64,000 bases of DNA, from the NCBI RefSeq assembly GCF_013358405.1, contig NZ_CP054836.1:1116001-1180000 (forward strand), read 5' to 3'. Below are positions 55,570 to 64,000 of this stretch, one piece after another. How positions within the stretch are numbered: the stretch's first letter is position 1; each line of letters opens with the position of its first letter. The translations under genes were made by a program, and so were the position numbers. This DNA comes from Oricola thermophila. GTDB lineage: Bacteria; Pseudomonadota; Alphaproteobacteria; Rhizobiales; Rhizobiaceae. Below the pieces are notes generated by a model that was not told where the DNA came from, did no database searches, and saw only the letters and a list, made by a program, of their open reading frames with translations.

Positions 55570-55861
55570 GTGGCTGGTTCCTTCTTCCCGATTCACTTGC
55601 GCGAGGATAGCCGAGCCGCCCCGCACAGGCGAGGCGGGACGAAAGCGCGATAGCCTTGTCCATGCTTTCTCCCGGTATTCCGGGTGCCGGCACTTTCATC
55701 CGGTCCCGTTCTTCCATCAGGAGGAACATGTGTGTCCTGAATCTGCCGAACACAGGTGCGCGCGAACGCAATCCAGGCGTCAGGGCGGAATGGGCGCGGC
55801 CAATTGCCTGCCACCCCCTCCAGGTCTGGCGGATGCCCGGGCATCGGCCTAGAAAGACGGG

Positions 55862-57484
55862 ATGGTTTCGAACCTCATGGAGGCGGTCGGCGGCATCGGC
55901 CTGTTCCTCCTTGGCATGCTGTTGCTCACCGATGGCCTGCGCGCGATCGCGGGCGACGGTGTGCGCCGGCTTCTCGCCGCCTTCACGAAGAGCCCGCTGA
56001 CCGGGGCTGTAACGGGCGCAGCGACGACGGCCCTGATTCAGTCTTCCAGCGCGACCACGATGATCGCAATAGGCCTGGTAGGGGCTGGACTATTGTCCTT
56101 TTCCCAGTCGCTCGGGATCATATTCGGGGCAAATATCGGGACCACGATCACCGGATGGCTGGTTGCAGTGATCGGCTTCAGGTTCAAGCTTGGCCTTGCT
56201 GCCATGCCTCTGGTCCTTGCCGGAGTTGCACTGCGTATCTTTGCAACAGGCCGGTTGTCGCAGTTCGGCATGGGCGTCGCCGGTTTCGCTTTGCTGTTCA
56301 TTGGTATCGACATGATGCAGGCCGGACTTGCGGCGCTGGAAGGTGTCGTGACCCCGGACCGTTTTCCGGCCGACACCCTGTTCGGCCGTCTCCAGCTGGT
56401 GCTGATCGGAATTTTGATCACGCTGGTCACGCAATCGTCGAGTGCAGGCGTCGCGACGGCGCTCGTGGCCCTCCATGCCGGGGCAATTTCCTTTCCGCAG
56501 GCCTGCGCGATGGTGGTCGGCATGGATGTCGGCGCTGCTTTCAAGTCGGTGCTCGCCGTGCTCGGCGGTTCGGTCGCCATGCGGCGGACTGGCTATGCCC
56601 ACGTGATCTACAACCTGGCGACCGGGCTGATCGCCTTCGCGATACTGCCGCTCTATGTCTGGCAGGCGAAGGTCTGGCTCGCGGCAGGCGGAGATGCGCA
56701 GATCGCTCTTGTGGCGTTTCATACGCTGTTCAACACGCTCGGCGTGATCCTGATCCTGCCGTTCACGGCCCGGTTTGCCCGGGTTGTCGAGTGCCTCGTT
56801 GCGGAGGAGGGAGCGCCGCTGGTTGACCGGCTGGACGAACGCCTGCTGGACAGCCCTTCGGCCGCCCTCGATGCTGCCATATCGACACTGCGCACCGTAG
56901 CCCTGGAATTGGCGCAGATCGTAGCCGGGCTGCTGGGGCGAGATGGCACGAGAATGCCGGAGCCGGCTCGCATTCTGGAACTGCGCGATGCGCTGGAGAC
57001 GGTGCGCATGTATCTCGAGCGCATCGGGACAGGTCACGACAACGCCCGACTGCATGAGCGCTACCAGGCCGCCGTTCATCTGCTGGACCATTGCAATCGT
57101 CTGTTGAGCCGTTGCACCCAGACTGCGCGCATTCGGGCGCTTCGTTCCGACCGGAGGCTGCGGCGGCTGGGCGGCATGGTGTGCGAATTCTCGCGGCGTT
57201 TCGCGGAAACCGGGGATGCAGGGGCGCTTGCTCCGCGATTCGACAGGCTGCGCGTCCTGTTGCGGGCGCAGCGCCATGTGGTGCGCGAGAAGACAATCGA
57301 TCGCGCAGCACAGGGCACGCTAGGTACCGGCGCGACGATGTTGCGTTTGGACGCGGTGCGTTGGCTCCACCGCACGACCTACCATCTTTGGCGCATTGCG
57401 CATCACCTGACCGTCGCCGGCGGTTCCGGCAAGGGGCGCGAACCAGTGCCCGCGGGGCTGATGGACGACGACGTGGAGGATTGA
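55862..57484 (+). CDS. Na/Pi-cotransporter family protein with PhoU-like tail
   Basis: The 540-residue protein has two inverted NptA-type repeats, each with the QSSSA signature: QSSSATT at 60-66 and QSSSAG at 191-196. They lie within about eight or nine membrane helices (residues 1-310). The last 220 residues are helical and cytoplasmic, similar in layout to PhoU-like domains of the family. It may import phosphate with sodium or move another anion. The ribosome-binding site is poor. The 292-bp gap to the NYN gene shows nothing recognisable. Confidence 0.9.
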   Translation: MVSNLMEAVGGIGLFLLGMLLLTDGLRAIAGDGVRRLLAAFTKSPLTGAVTGAATTALIQSSSATTMIAIGLVGAGLLSFSQSLGIIFGANIGTTITGWLVAVIGFRFKLGLAAMPLVLAGVALRIFATGRLSQFGMGVAGFALLFIGIDMMQAGLAALEGVVTPDRFPADTLFGRLQLVLIGILITLVTQSSSAGVATALVALHAGAISFPQACAMVVGMDVGAAFKSVLAVLGGSVAMRRTGYAHVIYNLATGLIAFAILPLYVWQAKVWLAAGGDAQIALVAFHTLFNTLGVILILPFTARFARVVECLVAEEGAPLVDRLDERLLDSPSAALDAAISTLRTVALELAQIVAGLLGRDGTRMPEPARILELRDALETVRMYLERIGTGHDNARLHERYQAAVHLLDHCNRLLSRCTQTARIRALRSDRRLRRLGGMVCEFSRRFAETGDAGALAPRFDRLRVLLRAQRHVVREKTIDRAAQGTLGTGATMLRLDAVRWLHRTTYHLWRIAHHLTVAGGSGKGREPVPAGLMDDDVED

Positions 57485-57491
57485 TCGCGTC

Positions 57492-58790
57492 TCAGGCGTC
57501 CTGGTCGCGCCGCGGCTTGCCGCGGAGGCCGGTTCCGAAGGTGTAGCCGGTTTCCAGCGCGCGGGTGCCGAATTTCGCCCTTACCTTGTCCATGGCCGCC
57601 TCGGCCCGGGCGCGCTGCTCTGCCGCCGTGTCTATCAAGTCCGACGGATCGGCCGTTGCGTCCCTGGCAAGATCCGAGACGCCTACGCCGAGCAGGCGGA
57701 ATTCGGTTCCGTCGAGTTCCTTTTCCAGCATCGGGAGGGCCGTACGAAAGATCCGGTCGGCTAGCCGCGTCCGGTCTGCAAGCTGGCGGTTTCGCGTGCG
57801 CGTCCTGAATTGCCTGTCCTTGAGTTTCAGGGTGACGGTACGGCCCGCGAGGTCCGCTGCTTTCAGTCGTTGCGAGACCTTTTCCGACAATGCGCGGAGG
57901 ACAGGCACCAGGTCGTCGGCGGTGGAGTAGTCCCGATTGAACGTGGTCTCCGCCGAAATGCTCTTGGCTTCGTGGTCGGGTTGGACTTTGCGGTCGTCGA
58001 TGCCGCGTGAAAGATGATAGAGCCGGCGCCCCATCACGCCGTAACGCTTCATCAGCACGGACTCCTCCATGGATTGCAATTGTCCGATGCTTCGGATGCC
58101 GTCCTTTTCAAGCGTCGCGGCAAATGCCTTGCCCACGCCCCATACCATGGTCACGGGCTTGTCGTGCAGGAAGGAACGCGCCTCCGCCGTGCCGATCACC
58201 GAGAAGCCGCGGGGCTTTTCGAGGTCCGAGGCGACCTTGGCGAGGAACTTGCAGTAGGAAAGACCGACCGACACGGTGATGCCGATCCGGCTTTCGACCC
58301 GCTTGGCGAACTTGGCGAGTACGCGTGATGGTGCTTCCTTGTGCAGTCGCTCGGTTCCGCTGAGGTCGAGAAACGCCTCGTCTATGGAAATCGGTTCGAC
58401 CAGCGGCGTAAGTTCGCGCATCATGTCCCGCACCTCGCGGCCGACGCGGGCGTATTTCTCCATTTCCGGCTTTATGACCACGGCATCAGGGCAGGCCTTC
58501 AGTGCCTTGTACATCGGCATTGCCGAACGCACGCCGTTGATGCGCGCGATATAGCAGCATGTGGAGACAACGCCTCGCTTGCCGCCGCCGACGATGACCG
58601 GTTTATCGCGCAGTTCCGGCCGGTCGCGCTTCTCGACCGACGCATAGAATGCATCGCAATCAATATGGGCAATCGACAGCGTGTCGAGTTCCGAATGACG
58701 GACGATGCGCGGGCTGCCGCAGGCAAGACAGCGCTTTTCCCGCCCCTCGATCGGGCGCAGGCAATCGCGGCAAAATCCCGAAGCCGGCAT
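57492..58790 (-). CDS. dinB: DNA polymerase IV with N-terminal zinc-ribbon-like motif
   Basis: I prefer the ATG at 58790 (432 residues) because the LexA box and the presumed transcription start lie just upstream; ATG at 58808 would be nearly leaderless. Cys7, Cys10, Cys21 and Cys24 form a zinc-ribbon-like C-x2-C...C-x2-C before the catalytic core. The core has [41 protein letters not shown] and [17 protein letters not shown] motifs with the metal-binding acids. The enzyme copies past damaged bases in the SOS response. Confidence 0.93.
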   Translation of the reverse strand: MPASGFCRDCLRPIEGREKRCLACGSPRIVRHSELDTLSIAHIDCDAFYASVEKRDRPELRDKPVIVGGGKRGVVSTCCYIARINGVRSAMPMYKALKACPDAVVIKPEMEKYARVGREVRDMMRELTPLVEPISIDEAFLDLSGTERLHKEAPSRVLAKFAKRVESRIGITVSVGLSYCKFLAKVASDLEKPRGFSVIGTAEARSFLHDKPVTMVWGVGKAFAATLEKDGIRSIGQLQSMEESVLMKRYGVMGRRLYHLSRGIDDRKVQPDHEAKSISAETTFNRDYSTADDLVPVLRALSEKVSQRLKAADLAGRTVTLKLKDRQFRTRTRNRQLADRTRLADRIFRTALPMLEKELDGTEFRLLGVGVSDLARDATADPSDLIDTAAEQRARAEAAMDKVRAKFGTRALETGYTFGTGLRGKPRRDQDA

Positions 58791-58814
58791 GTTGACAGTT
58801 TCCGTCATCGGTGT

Positions 58815-58835
58815 GAACATACCATGAACATTATG
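58815..58835 (-). promoter_or_regulatory. LexA (SOS) box and -10 element of dinB
   Basis: GAAC at 58815-58818 and 58826-58829 are separated by seven bases; on the dinB strand this reads GTTC-N7-GTTC. Immediately upstream on that strand is CATAAT (58830-58835), a good -10. LexA would therefore sit over the start point. The box is 52 bp upstream of the divergent acetyltransferase gene, which may share the control. Confidence 0.8.
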
Positions 58836-58880
58836 CACGAAACATCCCGTAGGTTGTTATCACCAGGCCAGGAAGACGTC

Positions 58881-59459
58881 ATGGCAAAGTTGGACGTTGT
58901 ACCGCTGACTGTCGACCGGTGGCGGGATTTCGAGCGGCTCTTTGGTCGGCAGGGCGCTTGCTACGGCTGCTGGTGCACCTATTTCCGCCTCGCTCCGAAA
59001 CAGCGCAAGGCAAATTCCTCGGAAGACAACAAGGCATTCATGCGCGCGCGCATCGAAACGGGTCCGCCGCCGGGGCTGCTGGGCTATTCGGATGGTGAGC
59101 CGGTTGTCTGGATGCAGATCGGCCCGCGCGCCGACATACCTGAATTCAACAATCCGGGCCGTGTTTCGGCGCCGCTGCCGGACGGTCCCGCGGACGCAGC
59201 GGAGATTTGGGCGATTTCATGCTTTTTCGCCCGGCGTGACCTGCGCGGGCAGGGGCTTTCGCACCAGCTGGTCGCAGCCGGAATCGACCATGCGCGCCGG
59301 AACGGTGCCCGCCTGCTGGAAGCCTGCCCGATGGACCGGTCCAAACAGGCGCAATCGGTCGGCCTGTTTGTCGGCTCCACCAGCGTTTTCCTGAAGGCGG
59401 GCTTCGAGCAGGTGGCATTGCGCAAGGCCGGCCGGCCGCTCATGCGCTGCGTGCTCTGA
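58881..59459 (+). CDS. GNAT-family acetyltransferase
   Basis: From the ATG at 58881, with GGAAG upstream, the product is 192 residues. The acetyl-CoA loop [22 protein letters not shown] (118-139) is preceded by the beta-strand WAISCFFA. Near the N-terminus [13 protein letters not shown] (27-39) is a cysteine-rich motif seen in a subgroup of bacterial GNAT proteins. The substrate is unknown. It is transcribed away from dinB, and the region between them contains a LexA box, so damage induction is possible. Confidence 0.88.
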   Translation: MAKLDVVPLTVDRWRDFERLFGRQGACYGCWCTYFRLAPKQRKANSSEDNKAFMRARIETGPPPGLLGYSDGEPVVWMQIGPRADIPEFNNPGRVSAPLPDGPADAAEIWAISCFFARRDLRGQGLSHQLVAAGIDHARRNGARLLEACPMDRSKQAQSVGLFVGSTSVFLKAGFEQVALRKAGRPLMRCVL

Positions 59460-59464
59460 AGCTG

Positions 59465-60130
59465 TCAGCAAGCGAGGTTCGACAGGTGTTCGGCGATCGC
59501 CTCAGCGGCTTCCGCCCAGCTTTCAACCGTTCGTACGCCTTTGGGCATCGGCGGCAGAAGCGCCCTGAGTGGCCGATAGGCCATCAGGTGCAATGCGAGC
59601 GCGTCCGGTACCGTTTCCAGCACGCTGACATGGTTGGGAGGCAGATCGTCGATGAACGCGACCGGACGCCGGGGATGGTGGCGGATCAACGTGGCGACCG
59701 CCGCACCCTTTGCTTCCTCCGTCGCGATCATGGGATGCGGGAAACCGTGCCGGTCGAGCAGAGCACGGCGGCGCGCGTGATGGCGCGGCGGCATGGCGGT
59801 CAGGTAGACGATGTCGACGCCGTGCTTCGCCTCGATCGTCGCCAGTGTCTCGCGCGCACCCTCGGCCGGTTTCTGCCAGGAATCGTGTTCGTTGAAGAAG
59901 CGTTCCAGAAATTCGGAAATTGTAGCTTTGTCAGCCGGTTCTCCCGTTTTCTTGAAGTAGACATTCCCGGTCAGCTGGAACGAGTCGGTGCGCAACTCAT
60001 GGTCGTGGCTTTCCAGGAAGGCCATGAAGGGCGAGACGAATTCCAGCACCACTTCGTCAATGTCGCAAATGATGAGCGGACGCTCCGAGCGCGCCAGGGC
60101 CTCGATGCGGTTGCGCTCCGCAGGTGTCAT
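59465..60130 (-). CDS. HAD-like hydrolase
   Basis: The ATG at 60130 overlaps the stop of the DUF3572 gene (ATGA); an ATG at 60142 would add four residues. The 221-residue protein has [12 protein letters not shown] (Asp23, Asp25 of HAD motif I), [19 protein letters not shown] in the motif II region and [16 protein letters not shown] as motif IV. It may be a phosphatase on a small substrate. It is the second gene of a minus-strand pair. Confidence 0.8.
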   Translation of the reverse strand: MTPAERNRIEALARSERPLIICDIDEVVLEFVSPFMAFLESHDHELRTDSFQLTGNVYFKKTGEPADKATISEFLERFFNEHDSWQKPAEGARETLATIEAKHGVDIVYLTAMPPRHHARRRALLDRHGFPHPMIATEEAKGAAVATLIRHHPRRPVAFIDDLPPNHVSVLETVPDALALHLMAYRPLRALLPPMPKGVRTVESWAEAAEAIAEHLSNLAC

Positions 60131-60423
60131 GCCGAAAGCCATTCGTTGCCGGGATTGCCCATCAACGTTTCTCTCGCGCGCTGGACGAGTTCCGGATCGG
60201 TCTGGGTTTCGTTGCAGAACGCCATCAGGCTCGGCTCGTGCGCCAGCAGGAAATCCAGCACGCCGGCCAGAAAGCCCGGCTCGGCCGCGGCCCGGCGGAT
60301 ATGGCCGGCCTCTATTCCGGTCAGCGCCAGGAACCGGGTCAGCATGTCCTCGTTACCGGCAATCCATGCAAGCGCCGAGACCGCCACTGCCTCGGCTCCG
60401 GTATCAGCCGTATCGTCGGTCAT
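60127..60423 (-). CDS. DUF3572 family protein
   Basis: The 98-residue acidic protein has [32 protein letters not shown] and [23 protein letters not shown], the signature of DUF3572, a small alphaproteobacterial family. It is regularly found upstream and divergent from divK-pleD. Function is unknown. It is cotranscribed with the HAD-like gene. Confidence 0.9.
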   Translation of the reverse strand: MTDDTADTGAEAVAVSALAWIAGNEDMLTRFLALTGIEAGHIRRAAAEPGFLAGVLDFLLAHEPSLMAFCNETQTDPELVQRARETLMGNPGNEWLSA

Positions 60424-60538
60424 CGCGTGTCCGTTCGTTATTTCTCAATGGAATCGCGTTATAGCCTTGCAAAATGGCAATTTCGACACCGGTTTGCGGG
60501 CCGGCAGGCGAGGCGGGAAAACCGTGCGGGGTAAAGCT

Positions 60539-60913
60539 ATGGCGACGAAGACGGTGATGATCGTTGAGGACAACGAACTCAACATGAAGCTGTTCCGCGA
60601 CCTGATCGAGGCGAGCGGCTACGAGACGGTGCGCACCCGGAACGGACTGGAGGCGCTGGATCTGGCTCGCGTTCATCGGCCCGATCTCATCCTCATGGAC
60701 ATCCAGTTGCCGGAAGTTTCGGGGCTGGAAGTGACCAAGTGGCTGAAGGAGGATGACGAACTGCACACCATCCCGGTGATCGCCGTCACCGCCTTTGCCA
60801 TGAAAGGCGACGAGGAACGGATTCGCCAGGGCGGCTGCGAGGGATACATCTCCAAGCCGATATCCGTTCCTAAATTTATCGAAACCATTAAGTCGTATCT
60901 TGGCGACGCATGA
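60539..60913 (+). CDS. divK: Single-domain cell-cycle response regulator DivK
   Basis: The 124-residue receiver begins [20 protein letters not shown], has the phospho-acceptor Asp54 in [17 protein letters not shown], the switch Thr in [22 protein letters not shown] and the Lys in [10 protein letters not shown]. DivK acts in the CckA/CtrA phosphorelay that controls division and polarity. Its place directly before pleD is the standard arrangement in alphaproteobacteria. Confidence 0.95.
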   Translation: MATKTVMIVEDNELNMKLFRDLIEASGYETVRTRNGLEALDLARVHRPDLILMDIQLPEVSGLEVTKWLKEDDELHTIPVIAVTAFAMKGDEERIRQGGCEGYISKPISVPKFIETIKSYLGDA

Positions 60914-60936
60914 CTCCATGAACAGGACCGCGTCCC

Positions 60937-62316
60937 ATGACAGCGCGCATACTAGTAGTTGATGACATCGAGGCGAACCGCAGCCTGCTCGAAACGCGGC
61001 TGACCGCCGAATACTACGATGTCATCACAGCGGAAGACGGCCAGCGCGCGCTCGATATCTGCGCATCGTCGCCGGTCGATCTCGTGTTGCTCGACGTGAT
61101 GATGCCCGGCATCGACGGTTTCGAGGTCTGCCGAAAGCTGAAGGCCAGTCCGGAGACCTGCCACATCCCGGTGGTCATCGTTACCGCGCTTGACGAGATG
61201 GCCGACCGCGTGCGGGGACTGGAGGCGGGCGCCGACGATTTCCTCACAAAGCCGGTCAACGACATGCAGCTTCTGGCACGGGTGCGCAGCCTGTTGCGCC
61301 TGAAGATGCTGACCGACGAGCTTCGCCTGCGGGCCGTCACCGCGAGGGACATCGGCCTGGACAAGCTGTTCGACGCGGATGGCGGAGACGAAGGGGGCAA
61401 GAAGCCCGAGGTTCTGGTCATCGAAGAGCGTCAATCATCCTTCGACAGCCTCGTACGGCCCATGCGCCGGGAGTTTTCCGTCAGTCGGGGCGAAGACCCG
61501 CAAGCCGGCGTGTTCACCGCGGTCGAGGGGGATTTCGACTGCATTTTCGTCGCGTCGCGATACGAGAACTTCGATGCGCTGCGCGTCTGTTCGCAACTGC
61601 GTTCGCTTGACCGCACGCGCTTCGTCCCGGTCATCCTGGTAGCCGATGCCGATGATGATGAACTGGTCGGACGGGCGCTGGAACTCGGCGTCAACGACTA
61701 CATAGTGCGACCGGCGGACCCGAACGAACTGATCGCTCGCCTGCGCACGCAGGTGCGTCGCAAGCGCTATCATGACGGCCTGCGGGCGAATATCGCCCAG
61801 TCAATCGAACTTGCCGTCATCGACGGCCTGACCGGGCTCTACAACCGGCGCTATCTGGAAACCCATCTCGAGACGCTGGTCGCTCGTGCGCGCAGCCGGG
61901 AACGGAACCTGTCGCTGCTGATTACCGACATTGATCGGTTCAAGACCGTCAACGATACCTACGGACACGACGCCGGCGACGATGTGCTGCGCGAGTTTGC
62001 CCGGCGGCTGCGTGACAATGTGCGCGGCATGGACCTCGCCTGCCGCTACGGGGGAGAAGAGTTCGTCATCGTGATGCCTGACACCTCTGCGGAGGTCGCC
62101 GCCGATATCGGTGAACGCCTGCGCGAGCAGATCGAGCGCGATGCCTTCCTTGTCGCGAACGGCGCAGACAGCCTGCCCGTGACGGTCAGTGTCGGCGTGG
62201 CAACGCTGAGCCGCGATGGCGACGAGGATGCCAGGGCGCTGGTCAAGCGTGCAGACGAGGCGCTCTACGAGGCGAAGGCAGCCGGGCGCAACCGGGTGGT
62301 TTCCGACGCGGCATGA
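60937..62316 (+). CDS. pleD: Response regulator diguanylate cyclase PleD
   Basis: The 459-residue protein has REC1 with Asp53 (LLDVMMPGIDGFEV), a second receiver-like domain (about 158-275) that lacks the Asp (IFVASRYE instead), and a GGDEF domain with active-site GGEEF at 372-376. The RGMD at 363-366 is an RxxD inhibitory c-di-GMP site. Phosphorylation of REC1 leads to dimer formation and c-di-GMP synthesis at the cell pole. In this genome c-di-GMP could also affect exopolysaccharide output; that is inference. Confidence 0.95.
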   Translation: MTARILVVDDIEANRSLLETRLTAEYYDVITAEDGQRALDICASSPVDLVLLDVMMPGIDGFEVCRKLKASPETCHIPVVIVTALDEMADRVRGLEAGADDFLTKPVNDMQLLARVRSLLRLKMLTDELRLRAVTARDIGLDKLFDADGGDEGGKKPEVLVIEERQSSFDSLVRPMRREFSVSRGEDPQAGVFTAVEGDFDCIFVASRYENFDALRVCSQLRSLDRTRFVPVILVADADDDELVGRALELGVNDYIVRPADPNELIARLRTQVRRKRYHDGLRANIAQSIELAVIDGLTGLYNRRYLETHLETLVARARSRERNLSLLITDIDRFKTVNDTYGHDAGDDVLREFARRLRDNVRGMDLACRYGGEEFVIVMPDTSAEVAADIGERLREQIERDAFLVANGADSLPVTVSVGVATLSRDGDEDARALVKRADEALYEAKAAGRNRVVSDAA

Positions 62317-62386
62317 CCGGTTGCGCGTCGCCGGCGGTGTGTTTCGGTCGGGGCGGCATGAATCACTTTCACGATAGCCTGGACAT

Positions 62387-62417
62387 CAAAAAACCGCCGG
62401 TCGCGAAACCGGCGGTT
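62387..62417 (-). terminator. Rho-independent terminator of rpmG
   Basis: AACCGCCGGT (62392-62401) pairs perfectly with ACCGGCGGTT (62408-62417). On the minus strand the stem is followed by TTTTTT. It lies 26 bp beyond the rpmG stop and between the convergent genes pleD and rpmG. Confidence 0.9.
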
Positions 62418-62442
62418 AGGTCGTGCGCTGCTGCTGAAAGCC

Positions 62443-62610
62443 TTATTTGATCTTGGCTTCCTTGAACTCAACGTGCTTCTTGGCGATCGGATCGTACTTC
62501 GTCTTCACCATCTTCTCGGTGAAGGTACGGCTGTTCTTCTTCGTCACGTAGAAGTAGCCGGTGTCCGCCGTGGAAAGCAGCTTGATTTTGATCGTCGTGG
62601 CCTTTGCCAT
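62443..62610 (-). CDS. rpmG: 50S ribosomal protein L33
   Basis: From the ATG at 62610 the product is the usual 55 residues: [20 protein letters not shown] with the [24 protein letters not shown] core. The typical zinc cysteines are absent (C-minus form), as in most alphaproteobacteria. A clear terminator follows. Confidence 0.97.
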   Translation of the reverse strand: MAKATTIKIKLLSTADTGYFYVTKKNSRTFTEKMVKTKYDPIAKKHVEFKEAKIK

Positions 62611-62730
62611 GATGTGTACCTGTCTTTTTATATGAGAGCGTGCCGAAGACGGGTCACTGGAAAGACCGTCGGCGAATTTCTCGCGGAACCTACGGATTGC
62701 GGGCCAAAAGTCAAGCTTCAACCGGCCGTT

Positions 62731-63465
62731 TCATTCGAAGGTCTGGAGGAAACGCCGATTCTCCACGCGAATGAATGGTACAGGCATGTCGCGCGAAAGG
62801 TCCGGATCGTCTTTCAGCCGGTCCGCGAGAAGATCTAGGATCGCGACCGTGATATCCGGAACCTTGATGCCGTCGAAGTCGCCGAAGCGAATCCAGCGGA
62901 CCTCGTCGAGCTCCTCCTCGGGATTGGCGATCAGTTCATCCGGATTGAACACATGGCGGGCGTCGGCAGCGAAAAAGCGGGTGTCGAAACGTCGCGGCCG
63001 CCCCGGCGGCGTGATGGCGCGCGCGATGTAGCGAATCGCCGAAAGATCGGGAACCACGCCGGCACGGGCGAACGCGTCCCATGATCGCGGCGCTTGCACC
63101 CGGTCCGATCCAGCCTGTCTGCCGATCAGAAGGCCGGTTTCCTCCTGCGTTTCGCGGATCGCGGACATCGCCAGTGCTTCCGCGCGACGAAGGCTCCCCT
63201 TCGCGCCCATGCCCTTGACCAGTCGCTCCGCGTCTCCGGCATGGAGGCTGCCGGTGCGCGGCGCCGTCAGGTCGGCACGTTCTGTCCGTCCGCCGGGAAA
63301 CACGAACATGCCGGGCATGAAGACGAGATTCGCGTTCCGCTTGCCCATCAGGACTTCCGTCCTTCCGGCATTGCGTCTCAACAGTATAAGCGTCGCCGCA
63401 TCGCGCGGCCTTGTATAGGAAGCCGGACCGTAAGGTTTGATCCTCTCGGTGAATTCGGGCTTCAT
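62731..63465 (-). CDS. Nudix hydrolase
   Basis: The 244-residue protein has VFMPGMFVFPGGRTERADL and, after an insertion of about 36 residues, AMSAIRETQEETGLLIG, a Nudix box (RE-x2-EE-x-G) with the Gly-containing start separated from the helix, as in NUDT19-like members. It would cleave a nucleoside diphosphate derivative, possibly a CoA ester. It starts 10 bp after the DUF983 stop and forms an operon with it. Confidence 0.9.
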   Translation of the reverse strand: MKPEFTERIKPYGPASYTRPRDAATLILLRRNAGRTEVLMGKRNANLVFMPGMFVFPGGRTERADLTAPRTGSLHAGDAERLVKGMGAKGSLRRAEALAMSAIRETQEETGLLIGRQAGSDRVQAPRSWDAFARAGVVPDLSAIRYIARAITPPGRPRRFDTRFFAADARHVFNPDELIANPEEELDEVRWIRFGDFDGIKVPDITVAILDLLADRLKDDPDLSRDMPVPFIRVENRRFLQTFE

Positions 63466-63474
63466 GGTCCTGTA

Positions 63475-63918
63475 TCAGACGCCTTGTTCGGGATGGTTTT
63501 CCGGCATGTCGTCCTCGCCGCCGAACCCGTGCATGTAGTTGGCCCACTGGAAGCCGATCACGGCGCCCTTGAGCGGCTGCATCAGGACTACCGCCATGAA
63601 CAGCATGATCGGAATCCAGATCGCGAGATGCACCCAACCGGAAAGATCCGTCATCGCTTCCGCCATCGTGAAACCGCCGACGCCGACATGGCCGACGATC
63701 ACGACGTTCAGGTATGCCGGGAAATCGTCGGCGCGCTGGTGGGTCATGTCCTCGTCGCAGACAGGGCAGGAATCGACCGGCTTGACGAAGGCCCGGAACA
63801 GCCGTCCTTCCCCGCAATGCGGGCACTTCCCGGCGAAGCCGCGCTTGATGGCCGCGAAGACCGGACGCTTCGGGCGAACCGGCTCGTCGTGGTCGTGTAG
63901 AAATGTCAATTCGCTCAT
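63475..63918 (-). CDS. DUF983 family membrane protein
   Basis: The 147-residue protein has two zinc-type pairs, KCPHCGEGRLF and SCPVCDEDM, followed by two membrane helices (YLNVVIVGHVGVGGFTMAEA and VHLAIWIPIMLFMAVVLMQPL). This is the DUF983 pattern. Function is unknown. Its ATG overlaps the stop of the preceding gene (ATGA). Confidence 0.92.
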   Translation of the reverse strand: MSELTFLHDHDEPVRPKRPVFAAIKRGFAGKCPHCGEGRLFRAFVKPVDSCPVCDEDMTHQRADDFPAYLNVVIVGHVGVGGFTMAEAMTDLSGWVHLAIWIPIMLFMAVVLMQPLKGAVIGFQWANYMHGFGGEDDMPENHPEQGV

Positions 63919-64000
63919 CGTCTGCGTCCCGATCCGGGCCGTTTTCCTGCGGCCTTCCCGCGCCTGCCGCGTGCAGCCGCACGCGCACCCTTCTTGGCCT
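63915..64000 (-). CDS. rnr: 3' end of a gene, probably ribonuclease R
   Basis: Reading leftward from the window edge, an open frame encodes 27 residues rich in Lys, Ala, Arg and Gly (AKKGARAAARGRRGKAAGKR, then PGSGRRR) and stops at 63915, overlapping the DUF983 start by four bases. A basic tail of this kind ends RNase R proteins, and rnr-DUF983-Nudix-rpmG is a known order in Hyphomicrobiales. The identification rests on tail composition and gene order only. Confidence 0.55.
   Translation of the reverse strand, partial: AKKGARAAARGRRGKAAGKRPGSGRRR

Noticed and set aside
55719..55861. AGGAGG followed by ATG at 55728, a possible small gene before the Na/Pi transporter
   Set aside because: The spacing is only three bases, and the frame runs into the transporter gene with Arg/Pro-rich shadow sequence and no recognisable feature.

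Overview
The window is GC-rich chromosomal DNA from an alphaproteobacterium, almost certainly of the order Hyphomicrobiales (Rhizobiales). The evidence is gene order: a complete nuoA-N operon running into birA, an RNase J gene, methylmalonyl-CoA epimerase, DUF1467, proS, lolCD and dnaE, followed by dinB, divK-pleD, rpmG and rnr-DUF983, together with GAAC-N7-GAAC LexA sites. I see no rRNA, tRNA, CRISPR array, insertion sequence or prophage. The species cannot be named from the sequence alone.

Positions 1-27,600 are an accessory exopolysaccharide locus with frequent strand switches. It holds three GT4 and one GT2 glycosyltransferases, a 2-oxoglutarate/Fe(II) oxygenase-like protein, a secreted GH16 glucanase, an OafA-type acyltransferase, a Wzx-type flippase, a pyruvyl transferase, a Wzy-type polymerase, an ExoY-like priming transferase and an ExoP/Wzc-like chain-length protein whose ATPase motifs are degenerate. 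Two regulators sit inside it: a Crp/Fnr-fold protein and a LuxR-type protein whose receiver lacks the phosphorylatable Asp. From 20,005 a cassette for an unusual activated sugar follows: class III aminotransferase, SDR epimerase/dehydratase, DUF4910 peptidase-like protein, 3,5-epimerase, C-methyltransferase, glucose-1-phosphate cytidylyltransferase and PIG-L deacetylase. No outer-membrane export protein (Wza/ExoF type) lies in the window.

Positions 27,926-43,697 encode all 14 subunits of respiratory complex I in canonical order. Two departures stand out: NuoE carries a C-terminal Ala/Lys linker plus a helix-hairpin-helix-like domain, and an extra gene between nuoF and nuoG ends in a near copy of that domain. 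The operon continues through birA, rnj, mce and a DUF1467 gene. Positions 47,269-54,458 hold proS, lolC, lolD and dnaE.

Between lolD and dnaE is a 28-codon ORF with a strong ribosome-binding site. Its promoter spacer contains a perfect LexA-type direct repeat. The same type of site precedes dinB at 58,815. I regard this predicted SOS-induced single-span membrane peptide as the most promising undescribed element in the window.

The right end (54,455-64,000) has a small membrane protein and a NYN-domain protein, a Na/Pi-cotransporter homologue, dinB, a GNAT acetyltransferase, a HAD-like protein, DUF3572, the cell-cycle regulators divK and pleD, rpmG with a clear terminator, a Nudix hydrolase, DUF983, and the last codons of a gene that is probably rnr.
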